In this document: positions 1-11,209 of the stretch, piece by piece
Layout: every line of letters begins with the position of its first letter
Numbering within the stretch: the stretch's first letter is position 1
NCBI GenBank assembly: GCA_963932145.1
Contig: OZ010574.1
Span: 83,762,049-83,826,048, forward strand
DNA from: Acanthosepion lycidas
Lineage: Eukaryota > Mollusca > Cephalopoda > Sepiida > Sepiidae
Direction of reading: 5' to 3'
Length of the DNA stretch: 64,000 nucleotides
Notes under the pieces: model-generated
Told to the model about the DNA's origin: nothing
What the model saw: only the letters and a program-made list of their open reading frames with translations
Database searches by the model: none
Position numbers and translations under genes: made by a program

Positions 1-1500
1 TTGTTGAATGAATTCTTTGATATAGAAAATTATAGACCGATAACATGTCTCTCCACAACGTATAAGTTGATCACATCTGTACTGATGAACCGTACTTATT
101 CCTTTTTTGAAACAAACAGCATTCTCCCGCTGGAACAGAAGGGATGCAGAAGAGGTTCATATGGCTGCAAAGATCAACTTCTGATAAATAAAATGATCCT
201 GGAAAATTGCAGGAGACGACACAGAAATCTAAGTGCAGCATGGATTGATTATCGTAAAGCCTTTGATAGTGTTCCACATTCTTGGATCCTTAAGACTTTG
301 GAAATGTACAAAGTCTCCCCTGTGGTATTAAATTTCCTTAAGCACAGCATGGGAATGTGGAACACCAAACTATACCTTAGTCACACCGGGGGCACTGCCA
401 TATCCAACCGTCTGAATATCCGACGTGGAATCTTTCAAGGAGACTCTCTGTCATCCTTTCTGTTTTGTTTATCCTTAATCCCTCTTACACATGAACTGAA
501 CAACAGTAGCTGTGGTTACAAAATAAATAAGAAAATATTCAATCACTTACTCTACATGGATGATCTCAAACTCTTTGCCAAAGACTACAATGAGTTGAAA
601 GGCCTCCTCAATATTGTAAAATACTTCAGTGACGACTTCGGATTAGATAAATGTGCAAAAGTAACATTCAAGAAAGGTAGAATTACAGAAACACCCTTAA
701 TAGATTTAGATTTTGTCACAAAGATTAGGGAATTGGAGCATGATCAAGCTTATAAGTACCTAGGAATTAGCGAAGGAGATGGCATACAACACCCCCAAAT
801 GAAAGAAAAAGTAAGAAAAGAGTACTACAGGCGTATACGTCTGGTACTAAATACTGAACTAAACTCAAAAAACAGAATATCAGCTATAAACACATTGGCT
901 GTCCCTGTGGTGCAATACAGCTTTAATGTCCTTAACTGGACCATAGCTGAAATTAAGCAAATGGATGCCAAAACGAGAAAGCTTCTCACTTGCTATCATC
1001 CCAAAGCTGATGTTGATCGTCTGTATGTGCCCGGATCTGAAGGAGGCAGAGGATTAGTTCAACTAGAATTGTCCTACAAAACTACAACAATTGGCCTCCA
1101 AAGATACTTGGAAACTACAGAAGACTGGATGATGGTATGCATCAAGGAACATGAAAGTAGTAAGCGTCTTTACTCCGTAATGAAAGAAGCCAACAAATTC
1201 AAAATGGAGTTTCAAATGGGTGTAGAGATGCAACTACAGCACAATACATCAGCTGAAACTGCAAAATACTTAAAAAAGACAGCAAAGACGAATGCAACCG
1301 ACCAGATACAGAAGCGATGGCAAGATAAACCACTTCATGGCCAATACTCTGCCCATACCAAACAAGCTGATGTAGACAAAACCCGTACCCATCAGTGGCT
1401 ATGCAGTGCAGGGTTGAAAGCAGAAACTGAAGGTTTTATCCTTGCTGCGCAGGACCAATGCTTGCTAACTAGGAATTATCAAGCACATATACTAAAATAA
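1..1500 (+). pseudogene. Reverse transcriptase domain of RLE-type LINE (partial)
   Basis: The frame is open from the window edge to TAA at 1498-1500 (499 codons); the true start lies upstream. Recognisable RT blocks are ENYRPITCLS (fingers), DYRKAFDSVPHSWI with catalytic Asp near residue 89, RRGIFQGDSLS, and the YMDD active site at residues 185-188 (553-564). Thumb and connection follow. Both palm motifs are present, so the RT core is not obviously damaged. The protein is cut short because the stop falls just before the zinc motif. In copy 2 the same codon is TAT (Tyr), so the stop is private to this copy. It would copy element RNA at a nicked target site. Confidence 0.85.
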
Positions 1501-2122
1501 TGTGTCAACCCAAAATGCAGAGTCTGTGATAAATATCCAGAAACGATTGATCATCTTGTATCAGGTTGCACGATGTTGGCACCCACTGAATATAAAACCC
1601 GACATAACAGAGTGGGCCAATATCTGCACTGGAAAATCTGCAACTTCCATGGGAAGGAAACTGAAAGAAACTGGTATGAACACCACCCAGACCCGGTTAC
1701 GGAGATAGGACCTGTTACAATTCTATAGGACTACACAATAGAACAATCAAGGCCAACCACCCAGATATTGTTATTAAAGACCACAAACAAAAACGGTGTC
1801 TTCTTATTGATATGGCAGTCCTTGCTGACTGCAATGTATCTTTGAAGATATTCAAAAAGCTGTCAAAATACAAGGACCTTGAAATAGAAATATCAAAAAT
1901 GTGGCATATGGGAACATCAACAATCCCTGTTGTAGTTGGAGCCCTAGAACTGGTTGGAAAAGATTGCAGTAGACTAATTGAAGGGATTCCTGGAAGTCCA
2001 TGCCTCAAGGAGATACAAAAAATTGTTCTGACAAGTACAGCCCACACTTTACGAAGGGCTTTATCTATGTAATTTTTTTTTTGTCAGTGGAAAGTGTCAT
2101 GATGCCATTTCTAACCTTAGGT
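1..2122 (+). mobile_element. RLE-type LINE (R2/R4-like), copy 1, 5' end outside window
   Basis: A non-LTR retrotransposon 3' part holding, in order, a reverse transcriptase, a cysteine/histidine zinc motif and a restriction-like endonuclease. In-frame stops at 1498-1500 and 1726-1728 interrupt the reading frame. Past them the same frame gives the zinc motif (Cys-x4-Cys-x2-Cys, then His and Cys) from 1501 and an endonuclease-like stretch containing LLIDMAV, KYKDLEIEI and IPVVVGAL up to about 2070. The 3' UTR includes a T run near 2073 and matches the inverted copy at 57707-58895 up to about 2122. The upstream half lies outside the window. The R2/R4 assignment rests on domain order and motif style. 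The element is dead. Confidence 0.85.
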
Positions 2123-2814
2123 CCATACATAAAAGTACGTAATTTAACATATGTCAAGGTGAGTAGAACTTTTTCAGTCACTATCTAGAGCAATAATTAT
2201 TATAAATAAATAACAAATTTTGTGCCATGACCCAAAAATAATGATACCTACACTGATACATATGTAAGATTTTTCATGGTACCTAAATTGAGTTTTTCTG
2301 GTTACCAAAAACTTAAGGAAGTTACAGAAATAAAAAAATAAAAAAAGTATTTTTTAAAATGCAATTTTTTATGGATGATGAGTCTAATTTAAACTCAGTA
2401 ATCTGGTACAAAGCCAAAAGTGTGGGTCATTTGATGTAGACAAACTCAGTTTTATAGTTGTTGTTGGTTAGATTAGTTTGATATTCATTATTGTAGAGCA
2501 TTGTGTTCTCGTTGTGTGTAGGTATTCATAGAATGAAGTCAAAGTACTTTGTTTGTTGCTGTTTTCCACCCTGGTATCAGTTTGTACATAAAAAGGCTTT
2601 ATTTTGATAAACAGAGTTTACAAAGGCAAACATTTTAAACCTATTTCTTGTTACCATGAAAAACAGATATTCCTTGTAATTAGGTTAATTTGTATATTCT
2701 TGCTCTTAGAATTTGATGTTGTAAAAGAAACACTGTTTTTTATTTGACAGAAATGCCAATTTATCTCTAAATTATTTGATAATTAATAAAATAAACATTT
2801 ATCGTGATGCTTAT
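2123..2814. other. No recognised gene
   Basis: AT-rich sequence between two LINE fragments. I see no long open frame, splice-flanked open segment or repeat unit here. Confidence 0.5.
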
Positions 2815-3110
2815 GTCTCGCCTTTATAGAATTCAAAATCGTTTACTGTCTTGTCTTATTCTCCACTCTTTCTCTATTTTTATGGAAAATTTTCAAATGA
2901 GCATCATTCTTTAGTTCTATCAACTCAGACCTTTACAGCTAGAATGTTATGCTATTTCAATGGAATTGAAGCAACCTCATTTCCTATCCTCCTTATCTTC
3001 ACTTTCTACCACCTCCTCTTTCATTCATATCATGTTTCTTATTCGTTGTGACCATCTTATCAGTAACTCTCTGCCTTAAATGCCTTGCAAGTCTTGTATT
3101 TGTTGAAATT
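2815..3110 (+). mobile_element. LINE 3' fragment, CR1/Jockey-like family B
   Basis: Decayed C-terminal tail of a reverse transcriptase. An RIQNR block near 2826 is followed in other frames by remnants of the conserved tail also seen at 26600, 48450, 51590 and 59200 in this window, around a FHGKCSDELHSL-like block. Frameshifts and stops are frequent. It is called a relic mainly by similarity to those other copies. Confidence 0.5.
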
Positions 3111-3977
3111 TAGCATACACATATATCATCATTTGCAAGAAACATGAACTAATGTATTACAGTATGATACTTGCCATCTGTACAAGTATATATATGCAAA
3201 TGTATAGGCCTGTAGAAAGACCCAATGTGGATATACAGTGTATTAATATGGGTTATAAGTACTGTTGATTCACCTGAACATATGCATATATCTGTATATG
3301 GGAAGGTTTATTCTGTTTCAGCTATGATAAGAGTACATCGAATATTGTGTCAGTTAAAACACACATTCAGATTGTTGCAATTTTATTTTCCTTCAGTCTA
3401 TACATATTTGAAAATCTCAAATGCTGAGAAAGTCTATTCGACACAAGCCCAGCCCACTCCTACTCCAGACACACAAAAAGAGCACAGTACTTGGAGTTTC
3501 TGGTCAGGAACCAGATAGGATTAAGAATTTTGGATGCTTAAAGAATAGCCACTTCTAACTTGGGGAAAGACAGAAGAGCAACGTTGTTTTCTCTGGCCAT
3601 GAATTAAATTTAAGCATTGCAGATTTTGATGTTTCTCACTGAGAGACAAATTTTTGGCTTTTCCAAAAATATTTGTCTTATATTTTTAAAGGTTGAAAAA
3701 AATTGTCACTTGACTCTTCACATATTAAACTTCTCTTTCTTGAATTTTAAGATAGTTCTACGAATACTTCAGTTTTTTCATGAAAAAGTGTGTTGATTGG
3801 AGAGAAGGCATATCTTTATCATCTTACAATGTGAAATAATTGCACTCCCAAAGAGTACTTGAGATCAAGTATAGGTAAGAAAAAAATTAATATTTATAAT
3901 GCTGATTTTTAAGGTAGGCCCTCAACATGGAAGAATGGTGGAACACAATACCACAGCTCTTCATTTTGTAAATTTAA
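3111..3977. other. No recognised gene
   Basis: AT-rich sequence with short open frames only. The 97-codon frame near 3225-3518 has no recognisable motif and no supporting splice signals. Confidence 0.4.
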
Positions 3978-4236
3978 AATATATATATATTTATATATTA
4001 TGAAATGGACAGAGTCTGACAATTATTTTAAGACATTTTTATGTTTATACATTATTTTTTATAGATACAAATATTTAAGTAAATGTTCTGTTTATAATAA
4101 ACAGTATTAACAACATTTACCAGCCTGAATGTCTGAGAAATTTTCATAGAAAATATGCGTCCTCTGACAGGAATCAAGCCTGTATCCTATACAGAACTGT
4201 TATATAGCCTGATGTGCTTTTACTGATTTTGCCACA
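3978..4236 (-). mobile_element. tRNA-derived SINE (family 1), copy A
   Basis: On the minus strand this begins with a tRNA-like head (TGTGGCAAAATCAGTAAAAG, then a degenerate B box near CAGGCTTGATTCCTG). It continues into a body with CATTCAGGCTGGTAAATGTT and a TTTATTATAAACAGA block, and ends in an (AT)n tail at 3978-4000. The whole unit aligns with the plus-strand copy at 14651-14912, which fixes both ends. In copy A both RNA polymerase III boxes are worn. Confidence 0.8.
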
Positions 4237-4320
4237 GAGGAGCATTTCGGTTAGCAAGGTTGATTTTGCTGTTTTTAAACTACAGGCTATATTTCCTGAT
4301 ACATGTTCTACAAATTAAAA

Positions 4321-4385
4321 CAGTAACCTCTTGTGTCTTAGTAGCATTATCATCTTGCTTAGGGTGTAATGATTAAAAGAAAACA
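4321..4385 (+). mobile_element. LINE 3' terminus, CR1-like family A
   Basis: Only the last ~65 bp of the element remain: CAGTAACCTCTTGTGTCTTA, then a GGGTGTAATGATTAAAAG end. The same terminal block ends the copies at 8256 (minus), 34240 (minus), 48404, 56500 and 61655. It is a severely 5'-truncated insertion. Confidence 0.6.
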
Positions 4386-4770
4386 ACAATATAGATTTTT
4401 TGTGGAGTTTCGAGTCACAGCCTTATGATACTGTTTTTGTTTCTGTAACAAGTAGATTTTTATATACTGGAGTTGCTACTGCCACACCTTAACCTGTTTT
4501 GATATCAGAATTATTGTTTTCCTAAACTCTTCCAAGTAGAGTTGCTTTCAAGATTGATCTTATAGTTATAACATTTTAGATCTTGTACTCACTCGTTTTC
4601 TCAGATGATTTTCCTATTTCGTAATATTCTTGTAATTTTAAACAAAGTCCTTTATTCAGTTCACAAGTTTGAGTGTTCTCATCCCACTGTTGGTGCTAGG
4701 GGATAAACTTGTATTAATTAATTTTCCTTTTGATGCTATTCTTTCCTTGTTTCTCTTGTTTTTTGAACAG

Positions 4771-4851
4771 CAGCTAAAACATAATGACTATAACAGTCAT
4801 GATGTTGACACCAGTTTACATAAATCTGTGAATCATATTATTAATGATAAG
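4771..4851 (+). CDS. Candidate internal exon 1 of a host gene
   Basis: This 81-bp segment is preceded by a T-rich acceptor (TTGTTTTTTGAACAG) and followed by the donor GTAAAT. Only one of three frames is open; it begins and ends on codon boundaries and encodes 27 residues starting QLKHNDYNSHDV and ending NHIINDK. The peptide is polar with many Asn, His and Asp residues. I do not recognise it. It shares size and strand with exons at 18331 and 62234, so I infer one gene. Its end phase (0) does not match the next exon, which needs one carried base, so at least one exon is missing between them. It could also be a chance open segment. Confidence 0.5.
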
Positions 4852-5690
4852 GTAAATTCTTTAAAAAATCCTTTAGTATTTTTTTTAACTAGTGACTGAA
4901 AATACAGTTGAACAATACTTTTGGTTTTTTAAATAATGAGTAAATACACAGTTTAAAACTATTTTTTTAAAAAATTTTTTAACAATAGACACAGTTGAAA
5001 ATCACTTTTGTTAAAATTAGTTACTGAATAGACATTTGACAATTGGTTTTCCCTTTTTAAAACTAGTGGGCATTATAGACAGAACATTATAGACAGAACA
5101 TTTTTTTATTTCCTGGTAACATTTGTCCATCCTAATGATTCCTAATTTCAGAAATTCTAAGAAACAAAATTTTACATATTAAAGATAAATTTAATTTATT
5201 ATAAAATAATAATAAATAGGAAGACGGAAATTTAAAATATTTCTAAATCTCGTGAAAGAAAATATTTGATAAATGCAGAAATTGAAGAAAATATATCCTT
5301 CAGAATTATTGCTATATCTATCATAGATTTTACAAGTACAATATTTATTATCAAACTAGAGACCTTATTATACAATTATTTGATCTTCAGACTTTGATCT
5401 TGATTGCAGATATAAAATCTTTTCATGTATTTTTGTCTGCAGTTGATTCATCAAGATCCATAGAACAGTAAATAAAAGCAAAATTTGAGAACTGCATGTA
5501 TGCTCTAAAGAAAATTTTGTTTGACCAGCAAAGATTATCTATGAAAAAGTATAGCAGGTTAGTCTTGCAAAATGTGAAGAAGATAGAAATTACGTTTGAC
5601 TTAATCAGGGAAAAATCACAAAAATAATGTAAGGAAAACAAAATTATAAAGAGTATAGGATTAAAAAAAATAACTGTAGATAACCTGAAT
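4852..5690 (+). other. Intronic AT-rich sequence
   Basis: No gene recognised. A 15-bp unit (ATTATAGACAGAACA) is duplicated in tandem near 5071-5100. The remainder is A/T runs. Confidence 0.4.
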
Positions 5691-5729
5691 ATCTCCCTGA
5701 CCACCAGAATGGTCACTTGAAAATTCTCT

Positions 5730-5945
5730 CTCTGAGAGAGGGAGGAATTTCTGTATCCCCCAACATTAGTTTAGTTATTTGCACATCCTCCTCCCTTGAC
5801 CTTTTGAAAATCATCCTCCACAAATTTTACTTAATTGAACATCTTCTCACTAAAGTTTCCATTTGTATATCCTCCCTTCTCTAGTGGTGATTTATCTTCC
5901 CATCTAAGTTTCATCAGCTGAACATCCTCCTCTATAAAGTAATTT
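5730..5945. repeat. Degenerate CATCCTCC-rich repeat
   Basis: A pyrimidine-rich block in which short motifs such as CACATCCTCCTCCC, AAATCATCCTCCAC, GTATATCCTCCCTT and GAACATCCTCCTC recur at intervals of roughly 25-60 bp. Spacing is irregular, so it is a decayed tandem repeat rather than a clean minisatellite. Confidence 0.5.
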
Positions 5946-5960
5946 AACCCTTTGTGACAA

Positions 5961-6585
5961 AAATTCACCAGCAAGTTTCATATGCTTAGAGTCTGGGAGC
6001 TCCTTAAGGTGCTTGCGTTTGAGTAGTACTATATTTTAAAAAAAAGCATTGACCCATTAACTAGAGACACAGGAAAACTACAGTGTTCCAAGAGTTGTAG
6101 ATTTTCAAAATCATATCTCATAACCAGTAGTATCAAAGAGTTAAAAGAGAGGACATTTAATTTTAAACCATGATAATTTGGAGAAAGATTTTTTTAAAAA
6201 AGCAACTAGGGAAAATAGAAGAATTTATTTTATTAATGAATTTAAAAACATTGTTTGTAACTTTGAGAGGAGTCATTAACATTCACAGAACTGTTTCGTA
6301 AAATAATTCACTTTGTATATTTCATGCTAACATATTGTTGCAGATTTGAATCAAGCCACAACAAAGAGAAAGCTGAGAATGGTTTTTAAATATAAAAATA
6401 TAAAATATTTTTATTTTCATGTTTTTACAACTAATTTTTTGTAGTATGTATGAGTGTAAAAGTTCTTTGTTGCAGTTGTTTGTTAAGATAAAAAGAAATG
6501 GAATATCTTTGTGTGTATGTGTGATAAAAAAGAGGCATGGGAGAAAGTGAGGAGGAAACTGTAAGGAAGAATGTTCATTTCATGT
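5961..6585. other. No recognised gene
   Basis: AT-rich. An acceptor-like TTGCAG at 6338-6343 precedes a short open segment, but the donor is poor and the phase does not match exon 1. Confidence 0.4.
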
Positions 6586-6800
6586 AGCTTGGTGAGGAAG
6601 AGTGCAAGTGTCACTTAGCTTGGTGAGGAAGAGTGCAAGTATCATGTAACTTGGTGAGAAAGAATGCAAATGTCACTTGGCTCTGTGAGAAAAATGGTAA
6701 GTATTATGTAGCTTTGTGAGGAAGATGGTAAATGTCACATAGCATAGCATGGTGAGGAAGACTGAGTCAGGTAGCTTGGTGAGAAAAACAGGTGAATGAG
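6586..6800. repeat. 31-bp minisatellite, about 7 units
   Basis: Units resembling AGCTTGGTGAGGAAGAGTGC plus about 11 further bases start at 6586, 6617, 6648, 6679, 6710, 6741 and 6773. Spacing is exactly 31 bp five times and then 32. The sixth unit has an internal duplication (AGCATAGCAT). Divergence rises toward the right. No coding sense is apparent. Confidence 0.9.
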
Positions 6801-7120
6801 TAAGGGAATCTCTTTGAAACTTTGCACATGTACATTTACTATTTGTTGCCGCTCCTCTTTACTATTTTTTTCTATCTAGTGACTTTACTTAAATACACTT
6901 CAAAGGGATCACAAAGCATTTTTTTTTATGGAAATGCAACCCATTGGTTGAAAAATGTTAAGTATTTATTTTCAAAAGATTGATTGATTTTTTTGTCATT
7001 TGGTGATTGACTGTATTGGTGTTTATTTCTGTCTTTGACTTTAATATTATATCAGTTGAAAAGTTCAAATATCTGAATAATATTTGGCAAGATATTGTTC
7101 ACTTTAAAAAGTTTTAACTA

Positions 7121-7700
7121 CCTCACCACAAGCAAGGCAATATTGCAACTAAGACACAAGAGGTTACAGTCAGTGGGAGAGAATGAGAAGACTTTAATGA
7201 TGATAAAGGACAATAAAAGAACTGGATTCAGAAAGTCAGAAAATGTCAAAAGGATTACAGAAGGTGTCAAATGACTTTCGGTTATCAATGTCACAGTCTA
7301 TGCCCAAGCATTGTCATCTAAAGCCTGATAGACAAATTCAGTAATAACCTTTAATACATTGGTGGTTGACCTAGAGAAATGAAATCTATATTGTTTATCT
7401 GTAAGAAGGCCATGTCAAGTAATATATTTAGACAATTCAGAGTTGATTAGGCCTTCTGGTACAGCGGTAAAGTAAAAGACTAATAGGATGATAATTCAAG
7501 GGATCATAATGTTCACTAAACTTCTTAAAGACAGGAACCACAGTGGTGGATTTCCAAGAAGCAATAAAGCATTTCTTGAGAATTTGGACAGAACAGGAGC
7601 CAGTTCAGAAGCACATCTCCTTAGAAAAAATGATACTGTCAAGTCTGCAAGCCTTTTAGGTAACTAGTTTGGAGTTGATAGCAAAAACCATAGATAAAGC
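7121..7700 (-). mobile_element. CR1-like LINE family A, internally deleted copy
   Basis: Read on the minus strand, about 7700-7260 gives an RT N-terminal region (a GLLTDKQYRFHFSRST-like block followed by a VYQALDDN-like block). This joins directly to the element's 3' terminal sequence at about 7121-7200, recognised by the reverse complement of CTCTTGTGTCTTAG. The RT palm and C-terminus are missing, so there is a large internal deletion or two overlapping fragments. It lies in the same orientation as the longer copy at 8256-11209. Confidence 0.65.
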
Positions 7701-7820
7701 TATGTCCATATTACTCAGTAGGGATTTTGTTCTGGAGGAAAATCAAGCAAAGATACTCCTGAAGAGTCAGAAGTCTGTTAAGCCTTGTAAATCTTTTCCA
7801 GTCTAAAGTTTGTCTGTTAG

Positions 7821-7821
7821 A

Positions 7822-7860
<39 letters not shown>
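7821..7860. repeat. (ATT)n microsatellite
   Basis: Thirteen or so uninterrupted ATT units. Such tracts often mark the 3' tails of LINEs, but no element end was identified here. Confidence 0.9.
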
Positions 7861-7862
<2 letters not shown>

Positions 7863-8257
7863 CCTTATTATTGAGACCAGCATCATTAGCATGGTTATTA
7901 TACTCACAACATTTTGATAGTAGAACATTGTAGCCTTCTTCAGATTTTGCCATAATTAGTAAACTACTTTTCCCCACCAAATTTGCTGAAACACACTACT
8001 GCTTCACTGTGATCATGTGCCCTGTTGGATCTTCTTAAGTGAATGACATACCACAATTTTGTACAGACTTTAATGTAAGATATCAATTTAACAACTTGCC
8101 AATCTGCTCCAATGCAAAACAGGGAATAAAAAATGATAAGTTACTGATGGGGAATGTTTGACAAACATCCATTTCTGATGTTGTAAGTTTGAGATAAGAA
8201 AACTGGTTGTATTATTTTTGGAGCAACACATTTCTACATTGAATTTTTTTAAGCAGT

Positions 8258-9034
8258 TCACTCCAAGAAAAGTATGAATACCACTAATACACAGAGAGTA
8301 AAAGTGAGAGAAAAACTGAGTATAATTGTGACTGCGGTAAGAACAAAAGATAAACAGGGTTCAAGACAACAGAAAATAGTGATTGAGTTTGCATTTAAAT
8401 CCCTGAAGATTTTAGTTATCATAGAAGCAAATAAGAGGATGGGATTTCCACTGTTAGGAAGTACGAGAAAAGAAACTGTTGGAGTAGAAGTGGCAGTTAT
8501 ATTTAACTCTTTCAACAGCAAAAGGGTGGAACCTAGATACCAGTTTAGTAGCATGCTTAATTCATGTAGTTGGAACACCAGCAAAAAAAGCGTGTCAAAG
8601 CAGTTGCCAAGAAAATATTTGTAGAAAAGACATAGGGAAGTCAGATCATGTCCGTGAGAAAATGACTGAAGTTGAGATGCCAAGTCAAGATTGATTACAT
8701 TGAAAATCCTTCTTTGTATTTTGTCAAGAACCTCAAGATGAACAGCAGGTGCACAAGACCAGATATGGCAACAGTATTCAATGCACAAACTAATAGTAGG
8801 TTTGTAGATGTGTAAGATAGACTCTGATGAGAAAAACCTGGCATGACACAATAAAGCAACTTTCCTTGCAGTAGATGCAGCTATCGATTCAATGTAGTTG
8901 TTCCACTTCAAGCCAGTCAAAAACATGAGGCCAAGAAGGCTCAGAGAGATGCTCTCGAGCATCAGCCATGCTGATGGAAGGTAGGAAAGTTTCTCTGCAG
9001 TAGTTAAATGAGAGCAGTTTAGTTTTTGAGGCAT
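8258..9034 (-). pseudogene. RT C-terminal region of family A LINE
   Basis: A 258-codon minus-strand frame containing the typical post-RT tail: LLGLMFLTGLKWNNYI, ARKVALLCHARFFSSESIL, EYCCHIWSCAPAVHLEVLDK, IQRRIFNVI and LCLFYKYFLGNC. These blocks recur in the fragments at 47735, 55900 and 59770, which identifies the family. Toward its C-terminus the reading becomes low-quality hydrophobic sequence, probably out of frame. Confidence 0.75.
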
Positions 9035-9040
9035 TAAAAT

Positions 9041-9307
9041 TTACAAGCCATTTCCAGCCCCATTTAACCACTGATTGGAGGTCCTTTTTGAGAGCAATGG
9101 CCAGGCTTTGTCATCACTGACAGATTTGCTACTGAGACAAGAGTAAATGATAGTGTTATCTGCATAGATGCCTACTTGGGAACTGATAACATCAGGAAGA
9201 GAATTGATGAAGATCAAAAACAGTGTAGAACCCAAGATGGAACCTTTGGGAACACCTTCATTCATGTGAAAGGATCTGGAAGTGAGCTCATTCAGAATGA
9301 CCTTCAT
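9041..9307 (-). pseudogene. RT palm region with mutated active site
   Basis: Encodes the conserved VPKGSILGSTLFLIFINSLP block followed by GIYADNTIIYS. In active RTs of this type the box is Y-A-D-D; here the second Asp is Asn (codon complement at 9155-9166), which should abolish polymerisation. The frame then shifts into the neighbouring piece at 9071. Confidence 0.8.
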
Positions 9308-9390
9308 TTCACGATCAGTTAGGAATGAATTGGATTAAATAATTGTCTTGTAATAGCATAGCTCTGGGACTTACATAGAAGACCAGCATG

Positions 9391-9768
9391 TCAAACCCTG
9401 TAAATTGCCTTTGAGATATCTATAGCCACAGCACAAGTTTTGCCATTATTATCGACAGTTTGATATACATATTCAGTGATGGCTGTAAATACATCAGCAG
9501 TAGACCGGGCAAAACGGAATCCATATTGTTTGCCAGAGAGTAGGTTGTGAGAGGTAAGATTCTTAACCACTTCAGCATGGATTAAAGCCTCAAATACTTT
9601 GCTAAAAAGCAGTAGGAGACTGATAGGGCAGTAGTTAGTGGTGTCAGAAGGTTCTCCAGAGTTCTTAAAGACAGGGACAACAAAGAGAGACTTCCAACAA
9701 GCTGGAAAGCAGAAAGCAGCAATCAATAGTTGCATAGTTTGGAGAGAAATGGAACCATCTCGGAACAC
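9391..9768 (-). pseudogene. RT N-terminal region of family A LINE
   Basis: A 125-codon frame with CWKSLFVVPVFKNSGEPSD, NYCPISLLLLFSKVFEALI, SGKQYGFRFARSTADVF and VAIDISKAI, the fingers and motif A region of LINE RTs. It stops just after motif A by frameshift. Confidence 0.8.
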
Positions 9769-10492
9769 ATTTCTTTAGGATGATATCCAAATCATCCCCC
9801 ACTAAACTTGTAGGAGTTCAATTTAGAAATGATGTCTATGACCAGTGATGTGGTTATGCACATATCCCTCAGTTGAACCTCACCTCTAGTAGGAAAAATC
9901 AGGTGTGGGTACTCCAAATGAGTCGAGTGTAGAGTTAGAAGAGAATTTCCAAGGAGAGCATTCAACCTTATCAGCTGTAGATGTTAGGACTTCGAATTGA
10001 TTGAATAGGGAAGGGAGTGAGGATTTGCTGTTGTTCAGCACACTCTTGCAGAGCTGCCAATAATCTCTAGAACCAAACTTCTAAGATGCTATACATTGTT
10101 TCATTCTAACATCAAACAGTAACTTTGCTTCGTTGAGGACAGCTTTGCACTCATTACAAGCAGAGACAAAGAGATGTCTGTTGCAATCAGACATGTCACA
10201 CTGGTACAGCCAGAAGAAGTGATTCCTGTCGGCTATAGCAGCTGAGCATGCATGTCAGAACCAAGGAGATGAATTCAGTTTAACTTGGTATTTCCTTGCT
10301 GGAACAAAAGCATTGATGCTGGCTTTCAGCCAGGATGAAACCTCAGGTGCACATTTTTGAATGGGAAAATTAAAATTTAATACCAAAGATAACCACAGAA
10401 TGTGTCCCAACCCACTTGTTGATAATAGAAAGATGTTTTGTCAGTAAGAGATTTTTAGCTAGTAGGGGAGCAGAGGAAGATGTTTACAGATG

Positions 10493-11209
10493 CTACCACA
10501 TGATCTGAGTTGCCAAGAGGTCAGAGCTGTGCAGTACAACAAGAGTCAGGGATAGATGTAAAAAAGAGAATGAGAAGAGAAGTTTTTCCATCAGGTTTTC
10601 TTGGGAAACACATAGGGAAGTCAACCACTTGCATGAGAGATTGTGTGATTGAAAAGTTAAAAGTTTGGATGCCAGCAAGTTCAGTGACAAAGTGTTTAAG
10701 TCACCTGGTATGGTGGCATTGTAGTCACTGAACACGAATATGTTTTCAAACAGGTGTAGGGAGATGACTTTGTCTATATTATCAGAAATACTATCTAGCT
10801 TGCAACAGGATTGGGAAGAAGGAGCATGGTAGAGAAAGAAGAGGTTGTTAACCGAGTTAAGTAGAGAGAGACAGAGACATGTGTATGAATGGTCTGGAGA
10901 TTCAAAGAAAGAGTTTCCAAGCCAGCAGGAGTTGTTTGTGAACATAAACTCCCAAGCCATGCATGTCGACTTTAGAGTCCTTTCTAAGGACAGGAAGGTA
11001 GCAGGAATCAAGAAATCAGAGGAGGGGACTGAGGAGTTAAGGTTGGTTTTGTATAGAGCTAGAATGTCCAGAAATTTTTTGAAGAGAAACCATTCCACAC
11101 TGCAGAAGTTGGTACAGATACCACAAATGTTGATGAAGGAAAGGGGAAGGGGTTTAGGTAGTTTTTGTTGAGCTGGTTTAGGTTTATACATTTGGTTGTT
11201 TATAGTCAT
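10493..11209 (-). pseudogene. Apurinic/apyrimidinic-type endonuclease domain of family A LINE
   Basis: A 238-codon frame that fits the exonuclease-endonuclease-phosphatase fold of CR1/Jockey elements: SFINICGICTNF, DILALYKTNLNSSVPSSDF, LSLLNSVNNLFFLYHAPSSQ, and FVFSDYNA where active enzymes have GDFN. The Gly and Asn of GDFN are not preserved, and the catalytic His region is not clear. It would nick target DNA to prime reverse transcription. Confidence 0.75.

Larger units (their letters stand above)
8256..11209 (-). mobile_element. Near full-length CR1/Jockey-like LINE (family A)
   Basis: A minus-strand element with an apurinic/apyrimidinic-type endonuclease at its 5' end (11209-10493) followed by reverse transcriptase pieces at 9768-9391, 9307-9041 and 9071-8258. 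The 3' terminus at 8256 is the shared family end (reverse complement of TTAGTGGTATTCATACTTTT). No separate ORF1 was seen, so the 5' end may be truncated. The coding sequence is split over frames by frameshifts. The active site reads YADN instead of YADD. Family A is the source of many short 3' fragments elsewhere in the window. CR1 versus Jockey/L2 cannot be settled by eye. Confidence 0.85.

Noticed and set aside
1812..2072. Separate 86-codon protein downstream of the RT
   Set aside because: It is the in-frame continuation of the LINE endonuclease after two stop codons, not an independent gene.
6344..6381. Short exon after TTGCAG
   Set aside because: The only open frame needs a phase that exon 1 does not provide, and the donor (GTTTTT) is poor.
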